Shown here piece after piece: positions 42,095 through 51,496 of a stretch of 64,000 nucleotides of DNA; within the stretch, counting starts at the first letter, position 1, and every line of letters starts with the position of its first letter. The position numbers and the translations under genes are program-made. A model generated the notes under the pieces. It was not told the DNA's origin. It did not search any database and saw only the letters and a list, made by a program, of their open reading frames with translations. Source of the DNA: Desulfobulbus rhabdoformis (GTDB lineage: Bacteria; Desulfobacterota; Desulfobulbia; Desulfobulbales; Desulfobulbaceae); NCBI RefSeq assembly GCF_016919065.1, contig NZ_JAFFQA010000004.1, positions 62,001 to 126,000 of the forward strand, in the 5' to 3' direction.

Positions 42095-42328
42095 ATGCGA
42101 CGTATGTGCTGCGTTTGTCAACGCATAGAGGAAAAAAGGGCTTGGCGCTATGTTCCGATCAAAGAGAATGAGCAGCTCACCCATGGGTACTGTCCCGAGT
42201 GTTTTCAGGCTGTCATGCTTGAGTTGCAGGCGCTGGTGGTGTTGAAGTACAAAGGAAACAACAAGGCTATGAAGAGCGGCAAAGTTCAGCAACAAAGAGG
42301 ACTCGGCAGGGGGGACGCATGCGCTTGA
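42095..42328 (+). CDS. Small CxxC/CxxC zinc-ribbon-like protein in the ftsW slot
   Basis: 77 residues from ATG 42095 (GAGGTGG 5 bases upstream); GTG 42086 is an alternative. Four Cys in two pairs (CCVC near residue 5, then GYCPEC near 33) should bind one zinc. The HGYCPECF ending resembles a small-protein family found in deltaproteobacteria with a SHGxCPEC motif, often near sensors; that link is from memory. The tail is Lys/Gln/Arg-rich. It overlaps murG by 10 bases, so it is translated with the murD-murG genes. No function can be assigned. Confidence 0.6.
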   Translation: MRRMCCVCQRIEEKRAWRYVPIKENEQLTHGYCPECFQAVMLELQALVVLKYKGNNKAMKSGKVQQQRGLGRGDACA

Positions 42329-43404
42329 TCGTTGCCGGAGGCGGCACCGGTGGGCATCTCTTTCCTGGCATCGCCGTGGCAACGGCCCTGCGAAATCGTG
42401 TCCCGGGAACGCAGGTGCGTTTTATCGGAACCTCCCGGTTGCTTGATCAACAGACGCTCGCAGGGCTTGGCTTTGAATTGTCAGCGCTGGAATGTGGCGG
42501 TGTGAAAGGGCTTGGACCCATAACCAAGATGCGCAACTTGTTGCAACTGCCACAGGCCGTTCTGAAAGCACGGCGTATGCTCAGAGAGTTTCAACCTGAT
42601 CTGATCTTTGGAGTTGGGGGCTATGTTACCGGCCCTGTTTTGCTGGCAGGCAAAAGTTTGGGCATTCCCATCGCCATTCATGAACAGAATTCCGTGCCGG
42701 GGTTGGCCAATCGGTTGGCCGGATCTCTGGCGGACCGAGTGTTTATTTCACTGCCCTGTCAACCTGAGTTCGACCCCAAAAAGACGGTGCAGACAGGTAA
42801 CCCGGTTCGAAAGGAAATATTGGCTGCAGCACAAAAGGAACATGTCCCCGCACAGGTACCGACTCTTCTTGTCCTTGGTGGCAGCCAGGGAGCGCATCGT
42901 CTGAATATGCTCATGCTCGAGGCCATGGAGATCCTGGTGGGGGAGCATAAAGAGGCTCAGCTTATTCATCAGAGTGGTCAGGCAGATGCGATGTCGGTTC
43001 GAGAAGGTTATGCGCGCATTGGCATCAAAGCAGAAGTATCAGCCTTTGTGCGAGACATGGCCCATGTCTACGGTCAGGCAGATCTGGTTATCTCCAGGGC
43101 GGGAGCGACCACCTTGGCTGAACTTGCTGTGATGGGGTTGCCTGCACTGCTCATCCCTTTTCCCTATGCAGCGGATGACCATCAGACAAAAAATGGCAAG
43201 TATTATGAGAACGGTGGCGGTTGCAAGGTGCTGCCCGAAGCTGAACTCACCGGAGAAATTCTTGCCGGGGAGATCAGCCAATACTTGCAGAACTTTGAAG
43301 AGTTACATAATATGTCGGCCAACATGAAGACCATGGCAATGCCGGAGGCGGCAAACCGGATCGTGGATGAGTGCTTGCGGCTTGCTGCCCGCAGCGATCA
43401 TTAA
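42319..43404 (+). CDS. murG: UDP-GlcNAc:lipid I glycosyltransferase MurG
   Basis: Adds GlcNAc to lipid I to give lipid II on the cytoplasmic face. 361 residues, GT28 family: Gly-rich N-terminus IVAGGGTGGHLFPGIAVA, GVGGYVTGPVLLAGKSLGIP, IHEQNSVPGLANR, LVLGGSQGAHRLN, and the UDP-GlcNAc site VISRAGATTLAELAVMGLPALLIPFPYAADDHQ. All expected motifs are intact. Confidence 0.97.
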   Translation: MRLIVAGGGTGGHLFPGIAVATALRNRVPGTQVRFIGTSRLLDQQTLAGLGFELSALECGGVKGLGPITKMRNLLQLPQAVLKARRMLREFQPDLIFGVGGYVTGPVLLAGKSLGIPIAIHEQNSVPGLANRLAGSLADRVFISLPCQPEFDPKKTVQTGNPVRKEILAAAQKEHVPAQVPTLLVLGGSQGAHRLNMLMLEAMEILVGEHKEAQLIHQSGQADAMSVREGYARIGIKAEVSAFVRDMAHVYGQADLVISRAGATTLAELAVMGLPALLIPFPYAADDHQTKNGKYYENGGGCKVLPEAELTGEILAGEISQYLQNFEELHNMSANMKTMAMPEAANRIVDECLRLAARSDH

Positions 43405-43437
43405 GACATTCTGACAAATTCGACAGCAGGCACCTTC

Positions 43438-44826
43438 ATGTATAGAAAAACAAAACACATTCATTTTGTCGGTATCGGCGGCATCGGTATGTCCGGGATA
43501 GCAGAACTGCTTTTGAATCTCGGCTATCGGGTCAGTGGTTCTGACCTGCGTGAAACAGATATAACCCAGCGCTTGCAGGGGCTCGGCGCACGTATCCATC
43601 AGGGGCACCACGCCGATTGGATTGAAGGGGCTGATGTGGTGGTGACCTCCACCGCCATTGCCACTGAAAATCCTGAGGTGCGGGCGGCTGTTGATGCCCA
43701 TATCCCGGTCATTCAGCGGGCGGAGATGCTTGCGGAGCTGATGCGGCTCAAAAATTACGGCATCGCGGTTGCCGGCAGCCATGGGAAGACCTCCACCACC
43801 TCCATGGTGGCAGCGGTGCTGGGCGAGGCTGAGCTTGATCCGACCATTGTCGTCGGCGGCAAGGTGCATGGGCTCGGGAGTAATGCCAAACTGGGTGAGG
43901 GGGAATTTCTTGTTGCCGAGGCCGATGAAAGCGATGGCTCCTTCCTCAAGCTCTCCCCTGTGATCGAGGTTGTGACCAATATCGACCTGGAGCACCTTGA
44001 TTACTACCGGGATATTGAACACATCAAAGATATCTTCCTTGAATTTATTGACCGCCTCCCCTTTTACGGTGTGGCTGCGGTCTGTATTGATGATGATAAC
44101 GTGGCGCAGATTCTGCCCCGCATTCAAAAGCGTATTGTGACCTATGGCCTGACCGAGCAGGCCGACCTTCAGGCGGTCAAGATAACCACCGGCAACGGGA
44201 GTTCACGTTTTACTGTGCGCTATCTTGGGCAGGAGCTGGGAGAGATCTGTCTGAACAGACCGGGCAAACATCTGGTCTATAACTCGTTGGCTGCGATCTG
44301 TGTGGGGTTGGAGCTTGAAATCGACTTCCCGGTCATTGCCAGAGCCCTGGAACAATTTGAGGGGGTCCAGCGGAGAATGCAGGTGAAAGGTGAGCTGGGT
44401 GATATCCTTGTCATAGATGATTATGGTCATCATCCCACAGAAATTCGTGCCACCCTGGATGCCATTCGCGAGGGATACCCCGAGCGACGGGTGGTGGTTG
44501 CCTTTCAACCTCATCGCTACAGTCGAACGCAAGGATTGTTTGCAGAATTTACCACGGCCTTTCGTCGTACAGATGTCCTGGTGCTCACCGATATCTACCC
44601 GGCGGGTGAGCAGCCCATAGAGGGCGTGAGCGCACAATCCCTGCAGGAGGCGATCAAGCAGCATGGCCAGCGGCAGACCAATTATATTCCTGACTTGGTG
44701 AACAACTCGTCCGCATTGCTGCCCCTGCTGCAACCAGGTGATCTCCTCCTGACTCTGGGGGCAGGCAACATCGTCAAATGCGGAGAGGATATTCTTCAAT
44801 TGCTCTCTACAAAAGCCACGCAATGA
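43438..44826 (+). CDS. murC: UDP-N-acetylmuramate:L-alanine ligase MurC
   Basis: First amino acid ligase of peptidoglycan precursor synthesis. 462 residues. [17 protein letters not shown] at the N-terminus, P-loop [14 protein letters not shown] (about residue 115), [36 protein letters not shown] and [16 protein letters not shown] are present. The stop overlaps the murB ATG (ATGA). Confidence 0.97.
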   Translation: MYRKTKHIHFVGIGGIGMSGIAELLLNLGYRVSGSDLRETDITQRLQGLGARIHQGHHADWIEGADVVVTSTAIATENPEVRAAVDAHIPVIQRAEMLAELMRLKNYGIAVAGSHGKTSTTSMVAAVLGEAELDPTIVVGGKVHGLGSNAKLGEGEFLVAEADESDGSFLKLSPVIEVVTNIDLEHLDYYRDIEHIKDIFLEFIDRLPFYGVAAVCIDDDNVAQILPRIQKRIVTYGLTEQADLQAVKITTGNGSSRFTVRYLGQELGEICLNRPGKHLVYNSLAAICVGLELEIDFPVIARALEQFEGVQRRMQVKGELGDILVIDDYGHHPTEIRATLDAIREGYPERRVVVAFQPHRYSRTQGLFAEFTTAFRRTDVLVLTDIYPAGEQPIEGVSAQSLQEAIKQHGQRQTNYIPDLVNNSSALLPLLQPGDLLLTLGAGNIVKCGEDILQLLSTKATQ

Positions 44827-45749
44827 GCATGAATAATCGGCAACGCCAGCAGCTGCAGACGCTTACTCCCCGGCTCACATGGGATGCCGATATGGCGGCA
44901 TATTCCACCTTTCGGGCAGGCAACAGGGTAGAGGCGCTGGTGGAGGTGCAAAGCGAAAACGAGCTGGTGAGCTTGTTGCCCTGGCTTGAGCAGGAGCAGA
45001 TTCCCTGGCAGGTGATCGGTGGCGGCTCCAATATCCTTGTTGCCTCAAACAATCATCCGGGCGTGTTTATTCGCCAGCGAGCTCAGGTGCGTGATGTCTG
45101 CCGAGTGGGCCAGGATGGAGATACGGTTTCAGTTTGCGTCTCTGCCGGGTGCAGTCTTGCGGCACTGGTGGGGTGGTGCAGTAACAATAACCTTGCCGGC
45201 TTGAGTTTTATGGCTGGAATTCCAGGATCTGTGGGGGGCGCCCTGCGGATGAATGCCGGTGCTTTCGGACAGGCCATCGGCGAATTGGTGGAGTCGATCC
45301 GCTGCGTAAGCTCAACAGGGGAGGTGGTGGAGATACCGCATAACAGACTGCGCTTTTCCTATCGCTCTACCCTCATCCCCGGTGATAAGAATGTGCGGCG
45401 GATTATCAGTGCGGTGGTGCTGCGTCTGACGCTTGGCGACAAGCAAGAGATTCAGAATCATTGTCTGGAGATCATTGCTAAGCGGAAGCAGAAGCAGCCC
45501 CAGGGCGTGGCTTCGGCCGGTTCGTTCTTTAAGAATCCAGCCGGAGATTTTGCCGGGCGGTTGATTGAGAAGGCAGGCCTCAAGGGGCTGTGTCAGGGAA
45601 AAGCCATGGTGTCGCCCAAACATGCCAACTTTATCGTCAACACCGGTGGTGCACAACCCGAGGATATTGTCGGGTTGATGGAGAAGGTGCGGCAGACGGT
45701 TTTTCAGCGGTGCGGCATTCTGCTTGAGCCTGAAGTACGGATTCTTTAG
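44823..45749 (+). CDS. murB: UDP-N-acetylenolpyruvoylglucosamine reductase MurB
   Basis: FAD-dependent reduction of the enolpyruvyl group. 308 residues from ATG 44823, chosen because it overlaps the murC stop; a longer frame starts at 44778 inside murC. FAD site [42 protein letters not shown], the catalytic Ser in [14 protein letters not shown] and the Glu near the end (LLEPEVRIL) are present. The size and single-domain ending fit type II MurB, without the extra Tyr loop. Confidence 0.96.
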   Translation: MSMNNRQRQQLQTLTPRLTWDADMAAYSTFRAGNRVEALVEVQSENELVSLLPWLEQEQIPWQVIGGGSNILVASNNHPGVFIRQRAQVRDVCRVGQDGDTVSVCVSAGCSLAALVGWCSNNNLAGLSFMAGIPGSVGGALRMNAGAFGQAIGELVESIRCVSSTGEVVEIPHNRLRFSYRSTLIPGDKNVRRIISAVVLRLTLGDKQEIQNHCLEIIAKRKQKQPQGVASAGSFFKNPAGDFAGRLIEKAGLKGLCQGKAMVSPKHANFIVNTGGAQPEDIVGLMEKVRQTVFQRCGILLEPEVRIL

Positions 45750-45767
45750 AGGGACGTTGTTGGACTG

Positions 45768-46706
45768 ATGGCGATTTATACTCCCCGCCAACCGTCTTCC
45801 CGTCCACGGAAAGGTGGCAGAAAACCCTCCTTGCTCAAGCGGATAGCAAGTCTGTTCTCCAGACCTCGCTCCAGGCAGGCTGTACAACGCCCCCAGGCGG
45901 TGCTGGCCGGTGCCCAGCGTAGTTGGCGGTGGAAACAGCTTTTTGGCAACCTCCTGATTAGCAGCATACTCCTGGTGATCGCCATCTTTCTGCTGTGGAT
46001 GGGGATGAAATGGTTGCTTGGCTCCGATGTTTTTCGGCTCGCCGATATTCGTATTCTCGGGGAAGACAAGGTCAGTGAACGACAAATTCTTGACCTGGCC
46101 GGGTTGCAGCAGGGCGGCAATCTCGCTGAGTTTAATGCGGGAACTGCCAAAAAACGAATTGCTATGCTGCCCTGGATTAAACATGTGGAAATTCACACCC
46201 GGTGGCCTTCAACCGTTGAGATCCGAGTGGAGGAGTTTCAACCCTTTGCCCTGGTCAATGTGGAAGAGGGCAGGGCGCGGCGCCTGTATTACATGAGCCT
46301 TTCAGGCATACTGTTTGCTGAGGCTGACCAGGGGCAGGAACTGGATTATCCGGTCATAACCGGTGTGCTTGCCGGCAGAGATGTCCAGTCGGGACGGTTT
46401 GTTCAGGGCTCCAAGGCGATGCTCGCCCGGCAACTGTTAAAAATTGTGGCCAGAGGCAGTACCATTTTGCCGATCCAGGCCATTTCCGAGGTGCATTTGG
46501 ATGAGGAGAGGGGGATCATTCTCTATCTCGTCGATCATCCCTTTCCAGTGTACTTTGGAACGGATCGACTCTACAGGAAATACAATCGGCTGGTGCGGGT
46601 GCTTGATCAGTTGTATGCGAAAAAGTTGGTTGATGCAGTTAAAGAAATTCGAATGGATTACATAGATGATAAAGTCTTGGTTACCGGAGCCCAAATTGAC
46701 GGATGA
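45768..46706 (+). CDS. ftsQ: Cell division protein FtsQ (DivIB)
   Basis: Bitopic divisome protein, 312 residues. A long basic cytoplasmic tail of about 65 residues is followed by one helix (LLISSILLVIAIFLLWMGM). A POTRA domain (FRLADIRILGEDKVSERQIL; LPWIKHVEIHTRWPSTVEIRVEEF) and the FtsQ beta domain (RRLYYMSLSGILF) complete it. FtsQ normally bridges FtsL/FtsB to later proteins. Its 3' end overlaps ftsA by 41 bases. Confidence 0.9.
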   Translation: MAIYTPRQPSSRPRKGGRKPSLLKRIASLFSRPRSRQAVQRPQAVLAGAQRSWRWKQLFGNLLISSILLVIAIFLLWMGMKWLLGSDVFRLADIRILGEDKVSERQILDLAGLQQGGNLAEFNAGTAKKRIAMLPWIKHVEIHTRWPSTVEIRVEEFQPFALVNVEEGRARRLYYMSLSGILFAEADQGQELDYPVITGVLAGRDVQSGRFVQGSKAMLARQLLKIVARGSTILPIQAISEVHLDEERGIILYLVDHPFPVYFGTDRLYRKYNRLVRVLDQLYAKKLVDAVKEIRMDYIDDKVLVTGAQIDG

Positions 46707-47934
46707 GGAGTTTGAAGAGCTGGAACCGCGTGAGCCGGGTGAACTGGTAGCGGGTCTGGATATAGGCACCACCAAAGTTTGCGCCATGATCGGCGAGGTG
46801 TTTGACGATCATGTGGAGATCATTGGTGTGGGCACTGCAGCCTCATCGGGCATGAAAAAGGGCGTGGTGGTGAACATCGAGTCCACGGTCAAGTCGATTA
46901 GGCAGGCTGTGGAAACCGCCTCGGACATGGCTGGCTGTGATATCGAGTCGGTCTATGTGGGGATAGCCGGTAACCATATCAAGGGCTTTAATTCACCTGG
47001 AATCATTGCCATCAACAATCAGGAGATCCGTGAGCGCGACATCGAGGCGGTGATCCACGCAGCCCAGACGGTCAAGATCTCGGACAACCAGCAGATTATT
47101 CATGTGCTGCCTCAGGAATACATGGTCGATGATCATGTGGGGATTCAGAACCCCCTGGGAATGACCGGTGTGCGTCTGGTTACCAATGTTCATATTGTCA
47201 CAGCCGACGTTACTGCCTTGCATAATGTGGTCACCAGCTGTAATCGCGCCGGGCTGAATGTCTCTGAGATTGTCCTTGAGTCAGTCGCATCTTCGCTGAC
47301 AGTGCTCAACAAAGACGAGATGGAGCTCGGTGTGGCCCTCATTGATATCGGTGGCGGGACAACCGATCTGGCCATCTTCTGCAATGGCACCATCAAGCAT
47401 ACCTGGGAACTTGCCTTGGGTGGCAACAACCTGACCAGTGATCTCTCCGTTGGTTTACGGACGCCGCTACAGGAGGCTGAGGAGCTCAAGTACCTGTATG
47501 GAGGGGCTCTGTCTTCAATGATTAAGGAAAATCATATCATTGAAGTGCCTACTGTGGGGGATCGCAAGCCGCGAAAGGTATCTCAGCGAATTATGGTGGA
47601 GATCCTTGAGGCGCGAATGGAAGAGATTCTGCAGATGGTCAACAAAAATATCTGTGCCTCCGGGTATCGCAACCGCATCAATGCAGGAATCGTCATCACC
47701 GGTGGCAGTGCAATGCTCGCCAACATCGTTGAGATGGCAGAGCAGGTATTTGACCTGCCGGTGCGCATCGGCTATCCACATGGCGTCGCTGGCCGGGTGG
47801 AAGAGATCCGTTCACCCCGGTGTACCACCGGTGTTGGGCTGGTGCTGCACGGGAGTAAAGCGCGGAGTTATGTGCCCAAAGAGAGCGGTGGCATGGTCAA
47901 CCGGTTGAAAAACTGGATGAAGGGGATGGTGTAG
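46666..47934 (+). CDS. ftsA: Cell division protein FtsA
   Basis: Actin-like protein that tethers FtsZ to the membrane. 422 residues: VAGLDIGTTKVCAMIG, GIAGNHIKGFNSPG, VEQILSDxx-type adenine site ALIDIGGGTTDLAIF and GIVITGGSAMLANIVEMA. The C-terminal amphipathic helix (MVNRLKNWMKGMV) is the membrane targeting sequence. ATG 46666 lies inside ftsQ and gives a 27-residue acidic leader; the overlap is large but no later ATG or GTG is in frame before the conserved GLDIG. Confidence 0.95.
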   Translation: MIKSWLPEPKLTDEEFEELEPREPGELVAGLDIGTTKVCAMIGEVFDDHVEIIGVGTAASSGMKKGVVVNIESTVKSIRQAVETASDMAGCDIESVYVGIAGNHIKGFNSPGIIAINNQEIRERDIEAVIHAAQTVKISDNQQIIHVLPQEYMVDDHVGIQNPLGMTGVRLVTNVHIVTADVTALHNVVTSCNRAGLNVSEIVLESVASSLTVLNKDEMELGVALIDIGGGTTDLAIFCNGTIKHTWELALGGNNLTSDLSVGLRTPLQEAEELKYLYGGALSSMIKENHIIEVPTVGDRKPRKVSQRIMVEILEARMEEILQMVNKNICASGYRNRINAGIVITGGSAMLANIVEMAEQVFDLPVRIGYPHGVAGRVEEIRSPRCTTGVGLVLHGSKARSYVPKESGGMVNRLKNWMKGMV

Positions 47935-47995
47935 CCAACGTGGGCAGGAAATGCTGGTAGAGGAGCAGTAACCCCCTCTGGAGCAGATCAGTTTT

Positions 47996-48020
47996 TTGTG
48001 ATAACTTTTAATAATCACAA
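47996..48020 (+). promoter_or_regulatory. Palindrome and possible ftsZ promoter in the ftsA-ftsZ gap
   Basis: TTGTGAT, 11 bases, ATCACAA, perfect 7-base arms, about 100 bases before the ftsZ ATG. A TATAAG (48028-48033) stands 8 bases after it and could be a -10 box, though no good -35 box is seen at the right distance. The 13-base spacing between TGTGA and TCACA is not that of a CRP/FNR site, which needs 6. It could be an operator for another dimeric regulator or a hairpin. Confidence 0.35.
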
Positions 48021-48116
48021 CTGGTTGTATAAGGTAAAGCAGTTTTCCCTTTGGTCCCGCTGGGACGATGGTATATAAAGGATATTAAACAGAAAATGAA
48101 TTCTGGGGAGAATAAC

Positions 48117-49325
48117 ATGCCGTTCAGAATGGCCGAAGAAGAATCCGTGGCAGTGATCAAGGTAATCGGCGTTGGAGGTGGTGGCGGCAATGCCATTAAT
48201 ACCATGGTGGAGAGTCACCTGGCTGGCGTGCAGTTTATTGCCGCCAATACCGACATGCAGGCTTTGGAAAAGTCGCGTGCTGATATTCGCCTGCAGCTCG
48301 GACCGGGAATAACCAAAGGCATGGGGGCTGGCGCTGATCCGGAAATGGGGGGCGAAGCAGCCAAAGAGAGCTATGAAGATCTGCAGTCCGTGCTCAAGGG
48401 TGCTGATATGGTCTTTATCACCGCCGGTCTTGGTGGTGGTACAGGCACCGGTGCAGCCCCGGTCATCGCCAGACTCAGTAAAGAGTCTGGGGCACTGACC
48501 GTCTCTGTTGTGACCAAGCCCTTTTATTTTGAAGCCAAGACCCGTATGCGCAATGCCGAATCCGGCTGGGAACGGCTCAAAGAGTATTCTGACACCATCA
48601 TCACTGTGCCCAATGATCGTTTGCTGAGCCTGATGAACAAAAATTCCACTTTGGTGGATATGATGCAGATGGTTGATAATGTGCTCTTGCAGGCGGTGAA
48701 GGGTATTACCGACCTCATCAACCTGCCAGGCCATATCAATGTCGACTTTGCTGACTTGAAAACGGTCATGCAGCAGGTCGGGCCAGCCATCATGGGCACT
48801 GGGTCAGCGGCCGGTGAGAATCGTGCCACTGAGGCGGCGAAACGAGCCATTGATAACCAGTTGCTTGAGGATGTGGGTATCGACGGTGCCCGCGGTATCC
48901 TGATCAACATTTCTGCGGCCCAGGAAACTCTGACCATGAATGAATTCATGGAGGCCTCGGCCCTGATTCAGGAGAAGGCGCACGACGATGCCAATATCAT
49001 CATCGGTGCACTCTTTGACGAATCTCTGGGCGATGAGCTGCGGGTGACGGTTATTGCCACCGGTATCTCCAGCATCGAGGAACCCGAGATTAACGAAATC
49101 GATATGGTTCGAAGCCGTCCGGTCCAATCCCCGCCCCTTTCTCCGCGTTCCCGTCAGGTTCGCACCACCGAGGAGGAGGATATGGTGCTGGATAATGGTC
49201 CGGTGAGCATTGCCCGGCCCAATCCGCGGCCCAAGGGGGCGCTGCATATGCCCAAACCGGTCTTTGATGACAACGAGTTCAACGAGTACGACGAGCCGGC
49301 CTATCTGCGGAAAAAAGCCAACTGA
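48117..49325 (+). CDS. ftsZ: Cell division protein FtsZ
   Basis: Tubulin-like GTPase that forms the Z ring. 402 residues from ATG 48117 (GGGGAG 6 bases upstream); upstream in-frame codons from 48051 are rejected because they include the Shine-Dalgarno. VIGVGGGGGNAINTM, FIAANTDMQAL, signature GGGTGTGAAP (about residue 104), VTKPFYFEAKTRMRNA and NVDFADLKTVM are intact. A disordered linker leads to the conserved C-terminal peptide YDEPAYLRKK that binds FtsA. Last gene of the dcw cluster. Confidence 0.97.
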   Translation: MPFRMAEEESVAVIKVIGVGGGGGNAINTMVESHLAGVQFIAANTDMQALEKSRADIRLQLGPGITKGMGAGADPEMGGEAAKESYEDLQSVLKGADMVFITAGLGGGTGTGAAPVIARLSKESGALTVSVVTKPFYFEAKTRMRNAESGWERLKEYSDTIITVPNDRLLSLMNKNSTLVDMMQMVDNVLLQAVKGITDLINLPGHINVDFADLKTVMQQVGPAIMGTGSAAGENRATEAAKRAIDNQLLEDVGIDGARGILINISAAQETLTMNEFMEASALIQEKAHDDANIIIGALFDESLGDELRVTVIATGISSIEEPEINEIDMVRSRPVQSPPLSPRSRQVRTTEEEDMVLDNGPVSIARPNPRPKGALHMPKPVFDDNEFNEYDEPAYLRKKAN

Positions 49326-49378
49326 TTGCTTTTTGCGGCCTACTTGACTGAAGGAGGCCTAAGGAACTGTTGAGTGCA

Positions 49379-49412
49379 GGGGGAATATTTACCAGATATT
49401 CCCCCTTTTTTT
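49379..49412 (+). terminator. Rho-independent terminator after ftsZ
   Basis: GGGGGAATAT-TTACCAG-ATATTCCCCC: a perfect 10-bp stem followed by seven T. It ends the dcw operon. Confidence 0.92.
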
Positions 49413-49415
49413 ATG

Positions 49416-49705
49416 CTTGAATCCGTGAGCATTACAGAACACCGACGGGAATGCCTGGCAGCACGAGGAAAAGGCTGTACTTGCAGAGATGGATTGACTA
49501 CTATCAAGCCGCTCTCACGGAGTTAGGCGAGGCAAAAAATCCTCGTAACCGATCAAGGGGTACTCCCCTAAAATACATCTAATTATCGGATCTGTAAGCG
49601 GTTACGGGGGGCCGGAGATGCTAGGTATCGGCCTGTGTAGCGTACGCCTGTACGTAAACGGGCCGATAAGACCGCAGATTTGGTGCCCCGTGATCGCTGA
49701 CAATC
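49416..49705 (+). ncRNA. Structured intergenic region with competing helices (candidate RNA element)
   Basis: It begins with a repeat-family end (CTTGAATCCGTGAGCATT at 49417). The region then holds perfect stems: CGAGG/CCTCG (49528 and 49541), GTAACCG/CGGTTAC (49545 and 49599) enclosing AGGGG/CCCCT (49556 and 49565), ACGGGG/CCCCGT (49604 and 49686) enclosing TATCGGCC/GGCCGATA (49626 and 49661), and inside that CGTAC/GTACG (49641 and 49650). Two alternatives compete: CCGAT/ATCGG (49549 and 49585) and GGCCG/CGGCC (49610 and 49629). It ends 30-40 bases before the radical SAM gene. No known riboswitch consensus was recognised; an insertion-sequence remnant is also possible. Confidence 0.4.
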
Positions 49706-49732
49706 CCTCGACCAACACATACTCTTTAAGCA

Positions 49733-51496
49733 ATGCTCTCTGGTCATTATCGCGTGTCGAACCGTTTAGCCAATGAAATAGGAACCTACCGCACCAAGTG
49801 GAAAGATCAGCTGCCGGTGGCGTTGCTCTACCCCAATACCTATCCAGTGGCCGTCTCCAACCTTGGCTATCAGTTGGTCTATACCCTGCTCAATAGCATG
49901 GACGGCGTTGTCTGCGAACGGTTTGTCTACCCGGAATCCGGTGAGGAATACCGCTCACTGGAATCCTCTCGCCCTTTAAGCGATTTTCCCCTGGTCTTTG
50001 GCTCGATCTCTTTTGAGCATGATTTTCCACGCCTGGCGGCTATGCTGGCCGCAGGTGGTGTTGCGCCCTACAGTGATGATCGTGGTCCCGCCATTACTGC
50101 CGGTGAACCGCTGGTGGTTCTGGGAGGCGTTGGTGTTTTTATGAACCCCGAGCCTCTGGCCTCTTTTGCTGATCTAATGGTCATTGGTGAGGCGGAAGGG
50201 GTGCTTGCGCCACTCATGACCCTCTTGGAAGGGTATGCGCAGAGCGAGCGGACAGTGCTGCTGAAAAAGATTGCTATGAGCCTGCCTGGCTGTTACGTGC
50301 CGCAGTTCTACCACCTGCACTATGATGAGCTGGGGCGGGTTGAGACTATTGAGGTGGATGCCGATCTGCCCCCACGGGTACACAAGGTAATAGCGCCCAA
50401 GATGGAGCGGGCTGCGCACTCAACCCTGCTTTCGCCCGATGCCGAACTGGGGATGTATATGGTGGAGCTGGGGCGCGGGTGCAGCCGGGGCTGCCGTTTC
50501 TGTGCCGCCGGTTTTATCTACCGTCCCCCCAGACTCTGGTCGGCGGATGCCATCCTTGCGGGGCTGGAGGATCGTCCAGAGGCCGTTGATCGTATTGGCC
50601 TGCTCGGTATGGAGATGGCCAGCTCTGCAACCGTGGATAAAATCAGCAGATATCTGCAGGAAAATAACTGTGCCCTGTCGTTTTCTTCGCTCAGGGCGGA
50701 CCGTATCTCTGAGCAGACACTCACCTTGCTGGCTGCCTCCAATTTAAAGAGTGTGGCGATCGCAGCTGATGGAGCCTCTGAGCGGTTGCGCGAGCTGATC
50801 AACAAGGGGCTGAAGGAAGAAGATCTGCTCTCCGCTGGCGAGCGTCTGGTTGCTGCTGGAATTTTTCATTTAAAACTCTATGTGATGATCGGCCTGCCCA
50901 GCGAAACCCAGGAAGATCTCGAAGAGCTGGTGCAGCTGGTGGAAAAGCTGCAGGCCCGCATTCTCCCCATCGGTAGAGAACGGGGCCGGGTGTCGGAGTT
51001 GACACTCTCGATCAACTGTTTTGTCCCCAAGCCCTGGACGCCGTTTCAATACTGTGGTTTTGGGGGCCTTGAAGAGCAGGAGGCCACCAAAGGCAAAGTG
51101 GAATCGGCAGTTAAGGCCCTGAAAAGAAAAATTCGATTTCTGCGGCAGGGGCTTAGCCATCTTGCCAATCTGCAGCTCAAATTCGATCATCCCGAGCAGG
51201 CCTTGCAACAGGCTGTTTTTTCGCGAGCCGATCGTCATATCGCTCCGGCCCTTTTGGATATTGGTCTTGGAAAAGCTGGTTTTAAACAGGCCATGCGGCA
51301 GCACAATCTTGACTCCTGGCAGTACGCGGTGCGTCCTCGAAGTGTGGATGAAATCATGTGCTGGGAGGTCCTTGACCATGGGATTCGCCCCGGCCACCTC
51401 TTTCAGGAATGCCAGCGCGCCCTGGCCGGGCAGTATACCCATCCCTGTGAACCAGCTGTCTGTCGCCGTTGTGGCGTGTGTGGAGGAGAGCAATGA
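49733..51496 (+). CDS. B12-binding-type radical SAM protein of unknown substrate
   Basis: 587 residues. The N-terminus (LPVALLYPNTYPVAVSNLGYQLVYTLLN; VVLGGVGVFMNPEPLASFADLMVIGE) matches the cobalamin-binding-like half of the TIGR03960-type family. The radical SAM core has the cluster motif GRGCSRGCRFCAAGF (CxxxCxxC) at about residue 248, then GLLGMEMASS and SFSSLRADRISEQTL. The usual His for B12 (DxHxxG) is not seen. The end is Cys-rich (HPCEPAVCRRCGVCGG), perhaps a second cluster. Its stop overlaps the kinase ATG (ATGA). ATG 49733 has only a weak TTTAAG upstream. Confidence 0.85.
   Translation: MLSGHYRVSNRLANEIGTYRTKWKDQLPVALLYPNTYPVAVSNLGYQLVYTLLNSMDGVVCERFVYPESGEEYRSLESSRPLSDFPLVFGSISFEHDFPRLAAMLAAGGVAPYSDDRGPAITAGEPLVVLGGVGVFMNPEPLASFADLMVIGEAEGVLAPLMTLLEGYAQSERTVLLKKIAMSLPGCYVPQFYHLHYDELGRVETIEVDADLPPRVHKVIAPKMERAAHSTLLSPDAELGMYMVELGRGCSRGCRFCAAGFIYRPPRLWSADAILAGLEDRPEAVDRIGLLGMEMASSATVDKISRYLQENNCALSFSSLRADRISEQTLTLLAASNLKSVAIAADGASERLRELINKGLKEEDLLSAGERLVAAGIFHLKLYVMIGLPSETQEDLEELVQLVEKLQARILPIGRERGRVSELTLSINCFVPKPWTPFQYCGFGGLEEQEATKGKVESAVKALKRKIRFLRQGLSHLANLQLKFDHPEQALQQAVFSRADRHIAPALLDIGLGKAGFKQAMRQHNLDSWQYAVRPRSVDEIMCWEVLDHGIRPGHLFQECQRALAGQYTHPCEPAVCRRCGVCGGEQ

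Noticed and set aside
47996..48020. CRP/FNR site before ftsZ
   Set aside because: Half-sites are right (TGTGA, TCACA) but the spacer is 13 bases instead of 6.
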